This document shows positions 21,848 through 33,419 of a DNA stretch of 64,000 nt, in pieces. Under the pieces are notes generated by a model. It was not told the DNA's origin, searched no databases, and was given only the letters and a program-made list of their open reading frames with translations. A program made the position numbers and the translations under genes. The number at the start of each line of letters is the position of its first letter. Position 1 is the stretch's first letter. This stretch comes from Chenopodium formosanum (Eukaryota; Streptophyta; Magnoliopsida; Caryophyllales; Amaranthaceae), in NCBI GenBank assembly GCA_024500155.1, contig CM044857.1, positions 47,201,001 through 47,265,000 of the forward strand. The letters run 5' to 3'.

Positions 21848-24833
21848 TAATATCCACTACAAGTAAAACAGCGTATGTTTAATCAGGAGTTCAGGCATTA
21901 CCAGAGAACCCTGACAATATACTTGATAATTTTCATGAGAGGTATGGTAAGCCTGAGTCATTTAAGTCTTCTCGACATTGGCTTTTAGGTGAGATACCAA
22001 ACTCCTGTCAATCCCGGAGAACAGAAAAATATTAACTTTGGCTAATATCCAGGTCATAGCTAATTTACAGAAGGCGAAGAGGCAACCAAAAATATGTTCT
22101 CTTCAATAAGATCATGCTACAACATAAGTATCATTAACACAATTTAATAGTATAAGATTCCCGGCCATATACGCCATAACTTTATATACCTCCTCAAGTC
22201 AGATTTAATATCATATGAGGCAACAAATTAATAAATTTCACTGTTGATAGCAATTGAACTGTAGCCAGAAAGATTTTGGATACTTCTATCCTCCATTTAT
22301 CTCAATTATGCAAGTGTTTTATGTAGTGAGGGAAACAATTAAGGAGAAACTAGAGTCCACAAACATTTATCTAACTTCCTGTGTTTTATGTAAGTGTTTT
22401 AGAGGAAAAATGTAATTACAAATAAAGCACTTGAGACATATTAAGCACTCGAGTCTACTATACTCTAGGGAAGAAATGTATTTAAAGTCTGCTTGCTTCT
22501 CGTCTCACACTTCAGTAACTTGCTTTTCTTAAATCTCACTAGAGTATGTTTCTGAGATCCCACCTCCTCCTTTCAAGTATCTTGACCACCGGATTCAGGT
22601 GTAACTCTCTGTAACTCATCAAGCCCCTGCAGTTGCTTCTGACACTAATACAGAAGGAGGTTGAGGTGGGACCCACCCGTGTTGTAGTACCACTACTGGA
22701 TCCCAAGCCAAACCTCTGACTATCTCCATTCTCAGTATTGAGTTGATTGTTATCTTGTGCTCTATAATATCGCCTCCAGCAGTAACTTGAGAGATGTTAG
22801 CAGGCTGATCAGCTTCCCAAAGCTAATTATGTAGCACTAAGGTAATAAAAAGGGGATAACAGTTAGATTCACCCTTTTTATTTGGCAACATTATGTCATA
22901 ATCTATATTGTAAAGCTATTATTTGAGTAATGGTTTAAATTAAACCATCAACCTATCATTTGTAACCCTTTCGTCACTGTCAATTAATATTTAAGCTTTG
23001 TCTTTATTATCTTTTCTTATTCAATTAAATCAATTTACAAAAATTAGATAATCTATTCTATTAAACAATAAAGAAGTCATTAAATTAGTTTAAATAGTAA
23101 GAAATAACAACCAATTAACAATAATGCATTATAACTAAGCAGCCAACTCAAATGCTTATAGTTGGTTGCTCTGTAATTTGTCTACATATCCTCTACAATA
23201 TCGATACAAAAGCCCCTAATCACATAAAATATCTTTGAGTAAAAGTCTGATAATGTATTGTGCTAGAACTCAAGTATTGTCTAGAGAAAATCAACTTCAT
23301 ACACCATACGAGATTGTTCATCAATAATTTATATAATTTGTTCACTTGAAAAAAAATGTGTGTAGAATTTTCCATACATTTCGTTCAATAGATTCAAATT
23401 AAATCAACATAAAACAAAAATTATTTATAGATTAACAAATTATGTGAATCTACCTGTATATTGTAATGCATATAATAATGTGTATTGATGAATTATTTAT
23501 GATTTAAGAAAATCTTATAATTTATTCCTAATATAAAACATAATATAGTCTTGTGGGGTCTTGTGTGATTGTAGCAAATATATTTGAGGCAATATATTTT
23601 ATTGTTATTGAAGAATTGTTCATTGATCAAATGAGTCTCGAGTTTTATGATCACATCCATTTCGTATAAGTGTGGAATATAAAGATGTATTAGTGTGGAA
23701 TATACTTTATTAATATTCAATTATTATACGAAGGGAGTATTATCTCTCTAATATTAAATAATTTAATAAATTAATATATTTCATCTTTTAAATATTTGTA
23801 ATATTTTTTTTTGAATTTTTTTTTTTTTGTCAATTGACTCCATATTCTTGAATTTATATCTGTTTCTTTCTATAAATATAAATATTTGTAAATCTTCTTA
23901 CATATTTATTGATTTCATAAAATTTTCTCCAATGAAAACTTATCAACAAACAAATTTATGTGATTATTGATAATAATATTTGATTTTTTGGTTTAAATTT
24001 CTCAAAATATTCTCAATACATAAATGATAAGAATAGTTTAGCATGATAAATTTATGTGCTATACATGTGAAACTATGTTTTCTCTAAGATGAATTTTTTT
24101 TCCATATAATAACTCAATGAGTATGAAAGTGGTAAAAGATGGTAGTCAGATTGAAAATTACGTAACATTTTATTTATTTAGTGAGATTACGAAGCAATTA
24201 ATGAGAGTAAAAACCTTAATTGGAGAAATTAATTGATTATTTTACCGTTTGGGTGATTTGTTTTATTTAATTTTTTTTTTGGGCAACTAAGGGCATGTTT
24301 GGGTTTGCTTGATTAATTAAGGATGTAAAAATTAATGGGAAATTTTTACTTAAGGAATAATATAATTAAAACAAATATTTAGTTCAATTATTAGATTTTC
24401 TATGAAATAAGTAGTTCTTTATTAAAGTGTAATATACCACTACTTAATTAATTGACAAAATTAAAGTAACATATTTTCTTTTCACAAAATTATATTATAA
24501 TTGAATTTGTAATAAGTTGACTAGGCCAAGTACTACTTCTAGCCGACCAACTTTTTCTAATTCCGTTGAAAATTAAGAGACACTTACTAGAAAATATAAA
24601 GAATTTTAGTTTTTTTTTATTTTTTTATTTTTACAAGAAGGAGAACAATACCATTAATAAATATTTATAATTAGTTCTACTCCCTTTGTGTTTTAATAAG
24701 TTTTACACTTTAATTGACACATAGTTTTAGACAATTTAATTGACTTAAATAAAATAAGAAGTAAATGAGGTAGTTGTGTATTAAAAAAATTGTAAAAGAA
24801 ACATAGTGAGGTTAATTATTTATTAAAAAATAA
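21848..24833. other. Intergenic, mostly empty; possible gene relic
   Basis: AT-rich DNA without an intact gene. A 15-bp direct repeat AATATACTTGATAAT occurs at about 21836 and 21917. At 22540-22830 the minus strand has an open stretch of about 65 codons (including AWDPVVVLQHGWVPPQPPS) that continues in another frame; it may be a decayed exon but no family is recognised. A possible MITE end (CGAAGGGAGTA) lies near 23730. A further TACTCCCTTTGTG end near 24678 has a weak partner near 24820. Confidence 0.4.
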
Positions 24834-25150
24834 TACTCCCTCCGTCCCTATTTGATAGTCACTTATTCCATTTTTGGTACCCTAAAATGTTAGTCATATT
24901 TGTTTTTTTCAAGTACAATTAATATTATTTTTTAACCAAAATTCTCTCCAATTTGCAAAAATATTTGTGCAAATTTAACTTTCCCATGTAAATTTTGCTT
25001 TCTCATGTACTGATGTACTTTAATTACTTTCTCTCCCTACTTTTTTGCATACCCATTGTAAATTTTCCTTTTTTTTAATATACTTTTGCTACTTTTTATT
25101 CATGTTTATTAATTCCCGTGAAAATTGCCCAAAAGTGACTATCAAATATA
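24834..25150. mobile_element. Stowaway-like MITE, right end truncated
   Basis: The left end TACTCCCTCCGTCCC is followed by TATTTGATAGTCACTT. The complement of that inner arm, AAGTGACTATCAAATA, is at about 25134-25149. The outer 15 bp of the right end are missing, replaced by TATAA next to the following MITE. Confidence 0.75.
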
Positions 25151-25153
25151 TAA

Positions 25154-25492
25154 TACTCCCTTCGTCCCTTAATACAATGCCTCTTTTGGTTTTTGCGCGG
25201 GAATTAAGAAAATTGTAAATTTTGTAAAACTAATGATTAGAAGTACATATGTGCATGAGGGGTTAGAGAAAGATAGAGAGAAAGAAAAAGTATTTGGGAA
25301 TAATTGAAGAAATAGAGAGAGAAAGTATTGGAAATTGATATTAAAAGTACCAAAAAATAAAGGAAAAAATATGACAACTCATAAAAAGAGGGTAATAATG
25401 TCAAAAAATACAATCTTTAAATAGAAAGAGGCATTGTATTTTGGTTTACCCAAAAAGGAAATGAAACTTTTTATTAAGGGACGGATGAAGTA
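25154..25492. mobile_element. Stowaway-like MITE
   Basis: Ends TACTCCCTTCGTCCCTTAAT and the complement of TTAAGGGACGGATGAAGTA pair. A second inner arm pairs AATACAATGCCTCTTT with AAAGAGGCATTGTATT (about 25426-25441). TA at both ends. 339 bp, non-coding. Confidence 0.8.
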
Positions 25493-26149
25493 TTAAAATG
25501 TAGATTTTTGCCAAAAAGAAAAGCGTGACGCTATCAAAACACGACCGCATTTGATAAATGTAACAATTATTAAACTACGGAGGGAGAAGAAAATTGGTAA
25601 AGACGATGGGGTGAACAAAGCATTAAAAAAATTAAATTAAATTACAGAAAATGGTTGAAAATAATCTAATTTCTTCACTATTATTTCTGGCCTAAACAAA
25701 CAAAAAAACTAAAAACCTAAAAGAAGAGAGATGAAAGAGAAGAAAGAAAGGGAGAGCCGAAAAAGGGAGGCTAGCTTTTGGAATTATTAAAGTTTACAAT
25801 AAAAAAATTAAAACAATTCTTATAAAGAAAATAAAGAATTAGAGTAATAAACTAAGAACAAAACAAGAAGTTGAATAACTTTTAAATTATTTATAAAAAT
25901 TTGAATAGCTTACGAAACTTTGAATAATGTTGTCTGAGGAGAACTTCTGAAAACTAAAGATTAAGAAATTTTGGAGAGGGAATTTCTAAACTTTGCTTTG
26001 CCTTTAACAATGGCAATGTGAGCTTACTTATAGGAACGTAAAAGTAAAAACTACAATTATTAAATGAAGCCATGTGTTAAGATCTTTAATTGTTGTCCGT
26101 TACTTTTGAGATTAATGCCTTATTGCTGGAGATATAAGGAACTCTACTC
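25493..26149. other. AT-rich intergenic DNA
   Basis: No gene or complete element. CTACGGAGGGAG at about 25574 looks like a stray MITE end. Confidence 0.4.
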
Positions 26150-26162
26150 CGCTTCTTCCCCC

Positions 26163-26214
26163 CGTTCGACTTGCATGTGTGTGTTAAGAATCTAGCTAGC
26201 TTACCGTTCCTTCT
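26163..26214 (-). pseudogene. Fragment like the 5' end of mitochondrial 18S rRNA
   Basis: About 50 bp whose minus strand follows the conserved start of organellar small-subunit rRNA, with short insertions (AC in ACACAC; GTAA before GCTAGC). It is far too short and altered to function. Confidence 0.5.
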
Positions 26215-26387
26215 CATGGCCCAACCATCCATGATCCATCCCTTTTTTTTCTATCCCCTCTCTTATTCAATTGATAGAAAGAGGTCCTATAGGAATGATT
26301 ATAATACGATGATAGCAGAAGTCTAACTTGGAAAAGAAATCCCGAGCCAAACACACCTTCCTCAGACTCAAAGATTCCAATTGGGAC

Positions 26388-26640
26388 TAGGGCTGTTCAT
26401 CGGTCCAAGACCGAACCGAAAATTATTAGAATTTCAAGAATTGAAGACCGGACCGATTAAGTTGGGACCGAATCCAGGCTGGACCGAAAAAATCGGTCAA
26501 AAACCCGGACCAGACCGATTTTAGGATTTATTAAGAAAAAATCTAATTTTTCTAAAGGAAAACTAAAAAAATAAAGGAAAAACAATATTAATTCAATCCG
26601 ATCCATTTTTTCGGTTTGCACCGATTTTTGAACACCCCTA
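26388..26640. mobile_element. hAT-type MITE
   Basis: The ends TAGGGCTGTTCA and the complement of TGAACACCCCTA are inverted. The 8-bp target duplication ATTGGGAC is at 26380-26387 and 26641-26648, the hAT hallmark. The interior repeats ACCGAACCGA / GGACCGA-like motifs. 253 bp, non-coding. A related element lies at 48590-49085. Confidence 0.85.
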
Positions 26641-26846
26641 ATTGGGACGAAATTTGCCCTTTCTTCCTAATTTCGCTCCCACATTTGTAGCATTAGTGAC
26701 TGACCCCCTTAACTTTGTATCGATAGATTGGCAGGGGGGCACATCCCTAACCAAGGGACTGGTTATTTATCCTCTTCTGTAAAGGTCAGCGCATGTTTGG
26801 TCGTAATCTGCTCGACCTGACTACATGTTGCAGCTCTTCGAAGTAG

Positions 26847-28305
26847 CACTACAAGAAAACAGGCAAATAGCGACAGACTGTTTGTGACGGACACTTTATT
26901 ACGTTGGAAAAGTCGAAATTTCCAACGGATTTTTATTCCGTCGGATATTTTTGATGAATTCAATAATTCCGTCGGAATATTTGTACTTTTCGACGGATTT
27001 TTCCGTCGGAATTTACCTTTTCCGAAGGATAATCATTCCGTCGAAAATTTCCAACGGAATAAATTTTTTTTTTTTTAAAAAATAAAATAACAAAACCCCT
27101 TAAGAAAACCCTAAATCCTATATTTTCCGCCCCTTTTCCCTTCTCCCTCTGTCTTTCCTCTTTCCCCTTCTCTCTCCTCTCTTCTCTCCTTCTCTCTTCG
27201 TTCTCTGCTCTCTCCTCTTTCAACTTCTGCTATCTCCTCTTCTTTCTTCTTCTCTTTCCTTCTATTTCCTCTTTGTTCTCCTTCCCCGTTCTCCTTCTCC
27301 TTTTCGTTCTCCTTCCCCCTTCTTTATGTTCTTCTTTCCCCTCTTTATCTCCCACCACCACCACCAACTCTAACAAATGGCGCACCACCAACACCAACAC
27401 CACCAACATCAACATCAACAACAACACCAACATCGACTACGAAATCAACTACAATTTCCTCCTTTTTCGCCCTTTCTCTTTCCTCATGATGAAAACAAAG
27501 GTTTTTAAGTTAAATTTGACTATGAGAACTCTAGATCTAGAGTTTTCATGGTCAAAATTTAGCCTTGTAAACCCAATTTCAAGGTTTTGTATGGTTGAAT
27601 TAAGGTATATGTATTTTTTATTTTTATTTTTTTATTTTTTTATTTTTTGTTGTTTTATCAGATTTTTTGAATATATATGTTTTGGTGGTTCTTGGATTTC
27701 GTATTTTAGGGGTTGGGTCGGGATTATTTATTTATTTTCTTAATTTTTGGGTTGTTGGCTGTAGTGGTTCGGCCGTTAATTTTTTTTTTCCTTAATTTTT
27801 CAGCGGCGACAGTGGTGGTTCTTGGTGGGTATGGTGGTGGGGTGGTTGGCTGTGGTTCGGCCGAATTTGTTAGGGTAGGGTTGTAGATCTGGGTTTGTTG
27901 GGGTGGTAGATTTGTATTTGGGTGGGTTAGGGTTAGGTGGGTAGGGGTTCTAGTGGAGGTTTTGGTGGTTGGGTAGTGGGTGGTGATACAAGTTAGGGGG
28001 GCTGGTACTACGGGTTAGTGGGCTGGTGGTGTGGGGTAGAAGACTTTTTTTTTTTTTTTTGTTTTTTCTAAACCATTTTCCGACAAAATTTCCGTCGTAT
28101 TTTTCTGGCGGAATACAGTCCATCGGAAATTTCCGACGGACTTTTTCGGGCCTGAAATTCACTTCCGATGGACTGAATTCCGTCGGAATAGTGTTTTGCG
28201 ACAACCAGTTCCGACGGAGTTTCCGTCGGAAACGAGTTTTTCGACGGAAAACAAGGTGTTCTCGACGGAATTTTTCCGTCGTTACTAAGCTGTTTTCTAG
28301 TAGTG
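26847..28305. mobile_element. Non-autonomous CACTA element
   Basis: It begins CACTACAAGAAAACAG and ends with the complement of CACTACTAGAAAACAG (15 of 16 match). A 3-bp duplication TAG flanks it (26844-26846 and 28306-28308), as in CACTA/En-Spm elements. Both ends carry subterminal arrays of TTCCGTCGGAA / TTCCGACGGA in both orientations (about 26920-27060 and 28075-28285), the kind of repeats bound by CACTA-encoded proteins. The 1-kb centre is not transposase; it looks like a plant 5' leader and first exon. Confidence 0.9.
27070..28040 (+). other. Gene-like interior of the CACTA element
   Basis: AACCCTAAATCC and a 200-bp CT-rich stretch resemble a plant 5' leader. An ATG at about 27377 then opens a His/Gln-rich frame (MAHHQHQHH...), about 43 codons to a TAA, with a possible donor ACAAAG|GTTTTT just before the stop. 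TG-rich, intron-like DNA follows. This could be a captured host first exon (Pack-CACTA) or low-complexity filler. No homologue is recognised. Confidence 0.3.
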
Positions 28306-29708
28306 TAGGAGCGGCGGAATACTTACCCCTACAAAAGAGGAGGCGAGCGCTCAACCCAAAAGGTTAGGGGGTTGTTGTACCTAAGTAGGGTTGGTGCTCC
28401 CAAGGTTTCGCACGAGAAGCGGCCCTGGCTTCGCTATTTTCCTAGCCCTAACCCGATTAATGTTTCAATTGAGTAGAAAGAAGACTCTATCGACACCTGT
28501 CTGGTCCGACTAATTAACAAAGGTCGACTACATCCGGGGCGTCCCGGAGCCACTTGACTTCTGCGGGTTACATTCAACTAAACGAAGAATCTCGTCTACT
28601 TCAAAAGAACAGACTGACTAATAAAAAACCTGATTAGAATTCTTCCACGGCTCCACGTTTAGACTCCAAGGCCTTTATGAGTGGAACCTTCTCACTCATA
28701 ATTTTGGACTTAAACTTTGACTCAAAAGCAGAGCTTATCTACGACAAGTCTCTTTTCTAGGAAGCAATTGGTTAATGAACTTGAAGCATTGAGGAAATTG
28801 GATATTCATCAATCCATGTGATGACTCCCCTTACTAGTAAAGGGATGATATCAGTACAACTCTCGTTATCATCGGCGGATATCTCTCTTTTGTGGGGGTC
28901 TTTCTCTAAAACTATAAAATCGACTTAGTTATTGATCACCAAAAATCTACCTTTCCAAAAGCCAAAAGAGCCCGAAAAGTGACTGGTCCTATTTCTACTT
29001 ACTTTCTTCTTGGTTTACTCGGACTAGTGAAGAAGAAGAAAAGAGCTTGTTTTCTTCCAAGCCATCTCTACGCAGTTTGCAACTTTGATATCTCCCTATT
29101 GCTACCGATCAAGCTTAACCTACCTATGCTAGTATGGTATGCCAACCTCTAGCTTACAGGTTCCAAGCATGGCATGAAGTGAAGGGATTAATTTAGACAC
29201 CAGCCACAAAGATTTAAAGGAAACTTCTTTATGGGTAAATGATCCTTATTGATTTCTGACAATTGAATAGTTTTAATTTCATGAAGAACCTTTGCTCTTC
29301 CAACAATTGAATAGTTTTAACTTGTGACAAATTTTACTCTGATAAAAGTCATGCAATCACACTTGTGTATTTTTTTTTTAAATATTGTATATTAGAGAAA
29401 CAAATACTCCCTCCATCCAATAATATAGTTCCTATTTTCCTATTTTCCTATTTTGGAGATTTAAATGTTATTCCTATTTCTATTTTGGATAGTATGTAAA
29501 GACCATTATACGCTCACTTTTTTAACTTTATTTATTATACTTCCTCAATTACCCTTGAATTTTGCACATGTCTGGTACTTCTTTTTTTTCCCACTTTTTT
29601 CCTCTAATTTTTTTTTTCTATAATTGTACTTTTCACTTTTATTAAAATAATTCATCTACTTTTTCCTCCTATTTCTAAAATACCGTGAAAAAACACAAAT
29701 AAGAATTA

Positions 29709-31991
29709 GACCATCTCCAATGGTGAGACTAGAGGGAGTTTCTTTAGAAGAGAGAGAGAGAGAGTATTTTTTGCAAAGGATACTGTAGGGAATATTTCAA
29801 GCATTAACCCCAAGCTTGAACCCCACTGTGATCATACACTTAAGCATGATGGCATCCAAAGGGAAGGAAGCTAGAGCAAAAGAGTCGCCAACAAGTTTTT
29901 AGGAACTTGTAAACCGTTCACAAGGTGAAGATTACACCCCTTAACGATCCATGAGATCGTCAACTCCAAAAGGTCTGGAACCAAATAGGGTTCGGGGATG
30001 AGGGTACAAATCCAACCTAAAAGAGATTGAACTGCCCTAATAATTGGCCTCTACTTTATTCTTCTCGTATTCATGTGCGCTTTCTGACTAGCATGCAAAC
30101 AATAGATTAACCCTAAACCTGTTTATCTATGTTGGTTAAATATTAATGCACAAATAAAACTATTATTGGCGATAACTTGAATTATAATCATATTAGCCCT
30201 AAACAAGATTATTAATTATCTTATTAAGCGTGATTACAAGTACAAATTCCCTTTAAACATGTATAAAAGGCGTGATCAAGCAATAATATATATATCAAGC
30301 AACATAATAATTATCATAACCATTATCATAATTGAAATAATCATGTTAACAACCATAATAATCATAATTATCATAATCATATTTAAGCACGATAATAGCA
30401 AGATCCTAAGCATGATACTAACAAGATTAATAACAAACCCTAACATGTCAATGAGCAATAAAAATCAAAGCTTTATCCCTAACATGATACTAACATGCTG
30501 TTAGAAAAGAGTAAAAGGCACCCTAAACATGTTACTAGAAAGCAATAATAACATCCTAACATGATACTAGGAATTAAACAAATTTAAACATGCTTTCTAC
30601 AAGAATAGAGCAATAAGATTACATACTTTGATGCCTCGTGCCTCTTTCTAATAACAAAATACACGCGTTAGTAACTTCAAGGAAAATATAAAATCAAACA
30701 ATCAAATCAAATAATTGAAATAGAGATTAGGGACCAAACCCTCAGAAATTATAACCTTTCACGTCTAGGGCGAAGGCAACTTCGAACTTGGCTAGGTGTT
30801 TCTAAATCTCGTGAATGCGGAATTTTGTTAGAGGGAAGGTTTAGAAAAAGAATAGAGAGAGAAAACTTCTAGCTTTAGAGAGAGATGATTGATTGTTTAT
30901 TATCATTAAAAACGGAGGTTCAGGACCCTATTTATAAGAAAATAGTCCGGAAATAGGTAGAATTTGATAAGGAATAAAACTCCATGCTGTCGCTGCAAAA
31001 CCGACCTTGTCGCCAGGCGACAGGGTCTTCGCGTGGCGACAGGCTGGATTCCTACGCGTTTTCAAACACGGAGTCCTCATATGAATCAAAATTGATTTAT
31101 AAAGTCCGAATGAAAACCGAAATCGTATTTTTCATAAAATAATATTTTATTCCAAATAAAACTTTATCAAAATCTAATTATTAATTCTAATCTTATTAGG
31201 ATTAAAGAGAACCTTCTAAAGAATTCTAGAAGACTATAATTAATTCTAATAACTTTAGGAATAACAATTAACATTGGGCCCTCCCCTAGATCATTGGGCC
31301 GCATGTAAAGATCAAACCGGGCCTAGTTTAGTGTTTTGGCCATAACTTCCTCATTATTCATCGGAATTGGGCTTATAATATATCGTTGGAAAGCTCTTTG
31401 CAAGCCCCATTCAACTACACTATTATTGAACCCTTGTCGTGGACCAAACTAAACTGGATTGGCTGTTTTCATAAAATAGAGTTGTTTTTCGAAAACAGAA
31501 AGAAAGAATTTTTAATAAAAACCAACCGCAACACTTGACTTTTTACACTTTCACTTTATTCAATAATCATTCGACGCAAAAGGTATTCATCACTGGGTTT
31601 GGTTTTGGGGAGACACATTTGGGTGTCTACAGATACCAATAGTTGGTATCTAAACTTAGCAACTCCAAAAGAAAGTTGCTTAGTTTAGATACTCAACTTT
31701 GAGTCTCAATTGACAAAAAGTGTGGGCCCTTATTAATATTATAATATGTTTTGTAATTTATTTAAGTTTTAATTTAATTTTTTTTCCAAAAAAAAAAAAC
31801 TTATAATATGACTTGGTGGGCCATAAATTGAAAGTGACATTAGTATAATTTAGAAAAGTCTCACCATTGGAAAATTAGACTTCATACGAGTTGCTAAATT
31901 GAGAAATAGGTTGGGTATCACCATTGGAGGTAAAAAATAACTCATTTTGTATTTCAATACTCAAAGTTGAGTCTCACCATTAGAGATGGTC
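29709..31991. mobile_element. PIF/Harbinger-type MITE, split by a solo LTR
   Basis: The ends GACCATCTCCAATGGTGAGACT and the complement of AGTCTCACCATTAGAGATGGTC are inverted. TTA flanks both sides (29706-29708 and 31992-31994). Net length without the solo LTR is about 430 bp. Near the break is a 19-bp palindrome GATACCAA...TTGGTATC (31632-31650). Confidence 0.85.
29784..31631 (-). mobile_element. Solo LTR of a Gypsy (Ogre/Tat-like) element
   Basis: 1848 bp with TG...CA ends (TGTAG / CTACA) and the 5-bp duplication GATAC at 29779-29783 and 31632-31636. On the minus strand it starts TGTAGACACCC, a common start for Ogre/Tat LTRs, and has a TATA box TATAAATAG at 30928-30936. There is no internal retrotransposon sequence, so LTR-LTR recombination removed it. 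The short ORFs inside (e.g. near 30260-30500) are AT-rich noise. Confidence 0.85.
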
Positions 31992-32203
31992 TTATATCAA
32001 GGGACGAAGAGAGAATCAACTACTATAATTCAAGTAAAAAAAAAACATTCATCTTAGAATTCTCACACTAATTCAAGTGTTCAATCACAAAGATGCTTCA
32101 CTTATTCAGAAACTTCAACCATCAATTATAGCTTAGCATCCAACCCTTTTTTTTTTTTTTTTTTTTCAAAGTGCCAACACACATATATTTTATGTATTTA
32201 TGT

Positions 32204-33231
32204 TACTTCCTCCGTTACGCATTATGTGCAACAAATAGGTTGACACAAACTCCAAGACAAAAGATATTAAGCCATAATTAGTAAGATTGAAGGGTAAGTG
32301 ATAATGTGAAGGAGAGAGAGTGGTATGACTAATAATCTACCACATCACCACCAACTAACACCCCTCCACCAACTGAAACCCCACCACCAGCACCACAACC
32401 AGAAACTCCACCACGACCACCACCAAAAACTCCACCAGGGAAATCCCAAAACCCGGGCCACTGCCAAAAACTCCACAAATCCACCACCACTAGAAACGAC
32501 CACCACCAGCAAAACTCTAAAACCCTGACAACCAGAAACGACCACCACCACCAGAAACTCCGAAATCCACCAGTGAAATCTCGAAACCCCGACCACTAGC
32601 ACCACAATGTGAAACCACCAGCAAAATCCCGAAACCCCCTCCACCTGCGAAATCCACCACGGAAACGCGAAACCGTACGTCCGTACCAGCGAAATCCACC
32701 ATTGGAACTCCGAAACCGTACCAGCGAAATCCACAACGTAAAATCCACGACGCAAAATCCGTACCATCGAAATCCACCATTGAAATCCCTAGATCTGAAA
32801 TCCACCAGCAAAATCGCACACCCAATTCTCTTTCTCTTTCGTTTCGAATTTCGATCTGAGATCCTTGGTGGTGGCGAAAAAGAACGAAGATGAACAAGGT
32901 GATGTTGGTGGTAGTAATGGTTCGCTGTCGAAGGTGTTTATGGTGGCCATGGTGTCAGTGGTCTGGTGTCGAAGGTGTTCGTGGTGTTGGTGGTTCTCAT
33001 GGGGGGTCAGTGATGATGGTGATGGTCGGTGATGATGGTAGCAGGGAAGAGAAGGGGTTTTTAATTATTAATGTTAAGTAATCTAATTAATTTAAATTAG
33101 TAACTAAAATAGTGCTATTATAGTAATTTCATTTAAAAAAATTACCATAAAAGGAAAGAAAAAGTTTGTTGCACATAATGTGTAGTTTCCCTTTTGGCAA
33201 ATGATGCATATAATGTGTAACGAAGGAAGTA
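32204..33231. mobile_element. 1-kb MITE relative with gene-like repetitive cargo
   Basis: The ends TACTTCCTCCGTTACGCATTA and the complement of TAATGTGTAACGAAGGAAGTA pair, with TA at each end. The inner arm CATTATGTGCAACAAA is also found inverted at about 33168-33183, so the right terminus is partly duplicated. The ends resemble those of the 96-bp MITE at 635-730. The centre carries a long CCACCA / AAATCCACCA-rich stretch (32340-32810), then a short GATGGTGGT-rich block. The open frames in both directions follow from the repeats, and no domain is seen. Confidence 0.7.
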
Positions 33232-33419
33232 TAATCTATGATTTTCCCCTCTCTTTTTTTCACAATTTGTTGAACTTTTCTTAAGAGCTGAGTAATCACT
33301 TTACTTAGCCTGAGAAAAAAGAACAAAATTAATCATCTTTTTTCCCGCCCCACATCAAATAACTTTTATTTTCCCCTAAAATTTTTATTCAAGTCCCATT
33401 TTTTTTGGGTGTACTAGTA

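Larger units (their letters stand above)
26150..29190. other. Probable insertion of mitochondrial DNA (NUMT), later hit by transposons
   Basis: Base composition changes here to the more even, stop-rich but GC-richer look of plant mitochondrial spacer DNA. Near 26163-26214 the minus strand contains AGAAGGAACG, then GCTAGCTA, then a TTAAC/ACACATGCAAGTCGAACG stretch with a small AC insertion. This resembles the 5' end of organellar small-subunit rRNA. Two transposons (26388-26640 and 26847-28305) interrupt the tract. The boundaries are judged by eye from composition. A search against plant mitochondrial genomes would settle the call; no match at all would refute it. Confidence 0.45.
29405..32015. 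mobile_element. Stowaway-like MITE holding two further insertions
   Basis: The left end TACTCCCTCCATCCAATAAT and the complement of the right end (TTATATCAAGGGACGAAGAGAGAA) agree at about 20 of 30 positions, with mostly transitions elsewhere. Without the Harbinger MITE and its duplicated TTA the element is about 325 bp, a normal size. The right end is diverged, so this outer layer is less certain than the inner ones. Confidence 0.6.

Noticed and set aside
27230..27433. Glu/Lys-rich minus-strand ORFs at 26960-27433
   Set aside because: They are the complement of CT-rich leader-like DNA in the CACTA element.
32325..33081. ORFs of up to 140 codons in the CCACCA region
   Set aside because: Low-complexity translations on both strands, without a domain or splice support.
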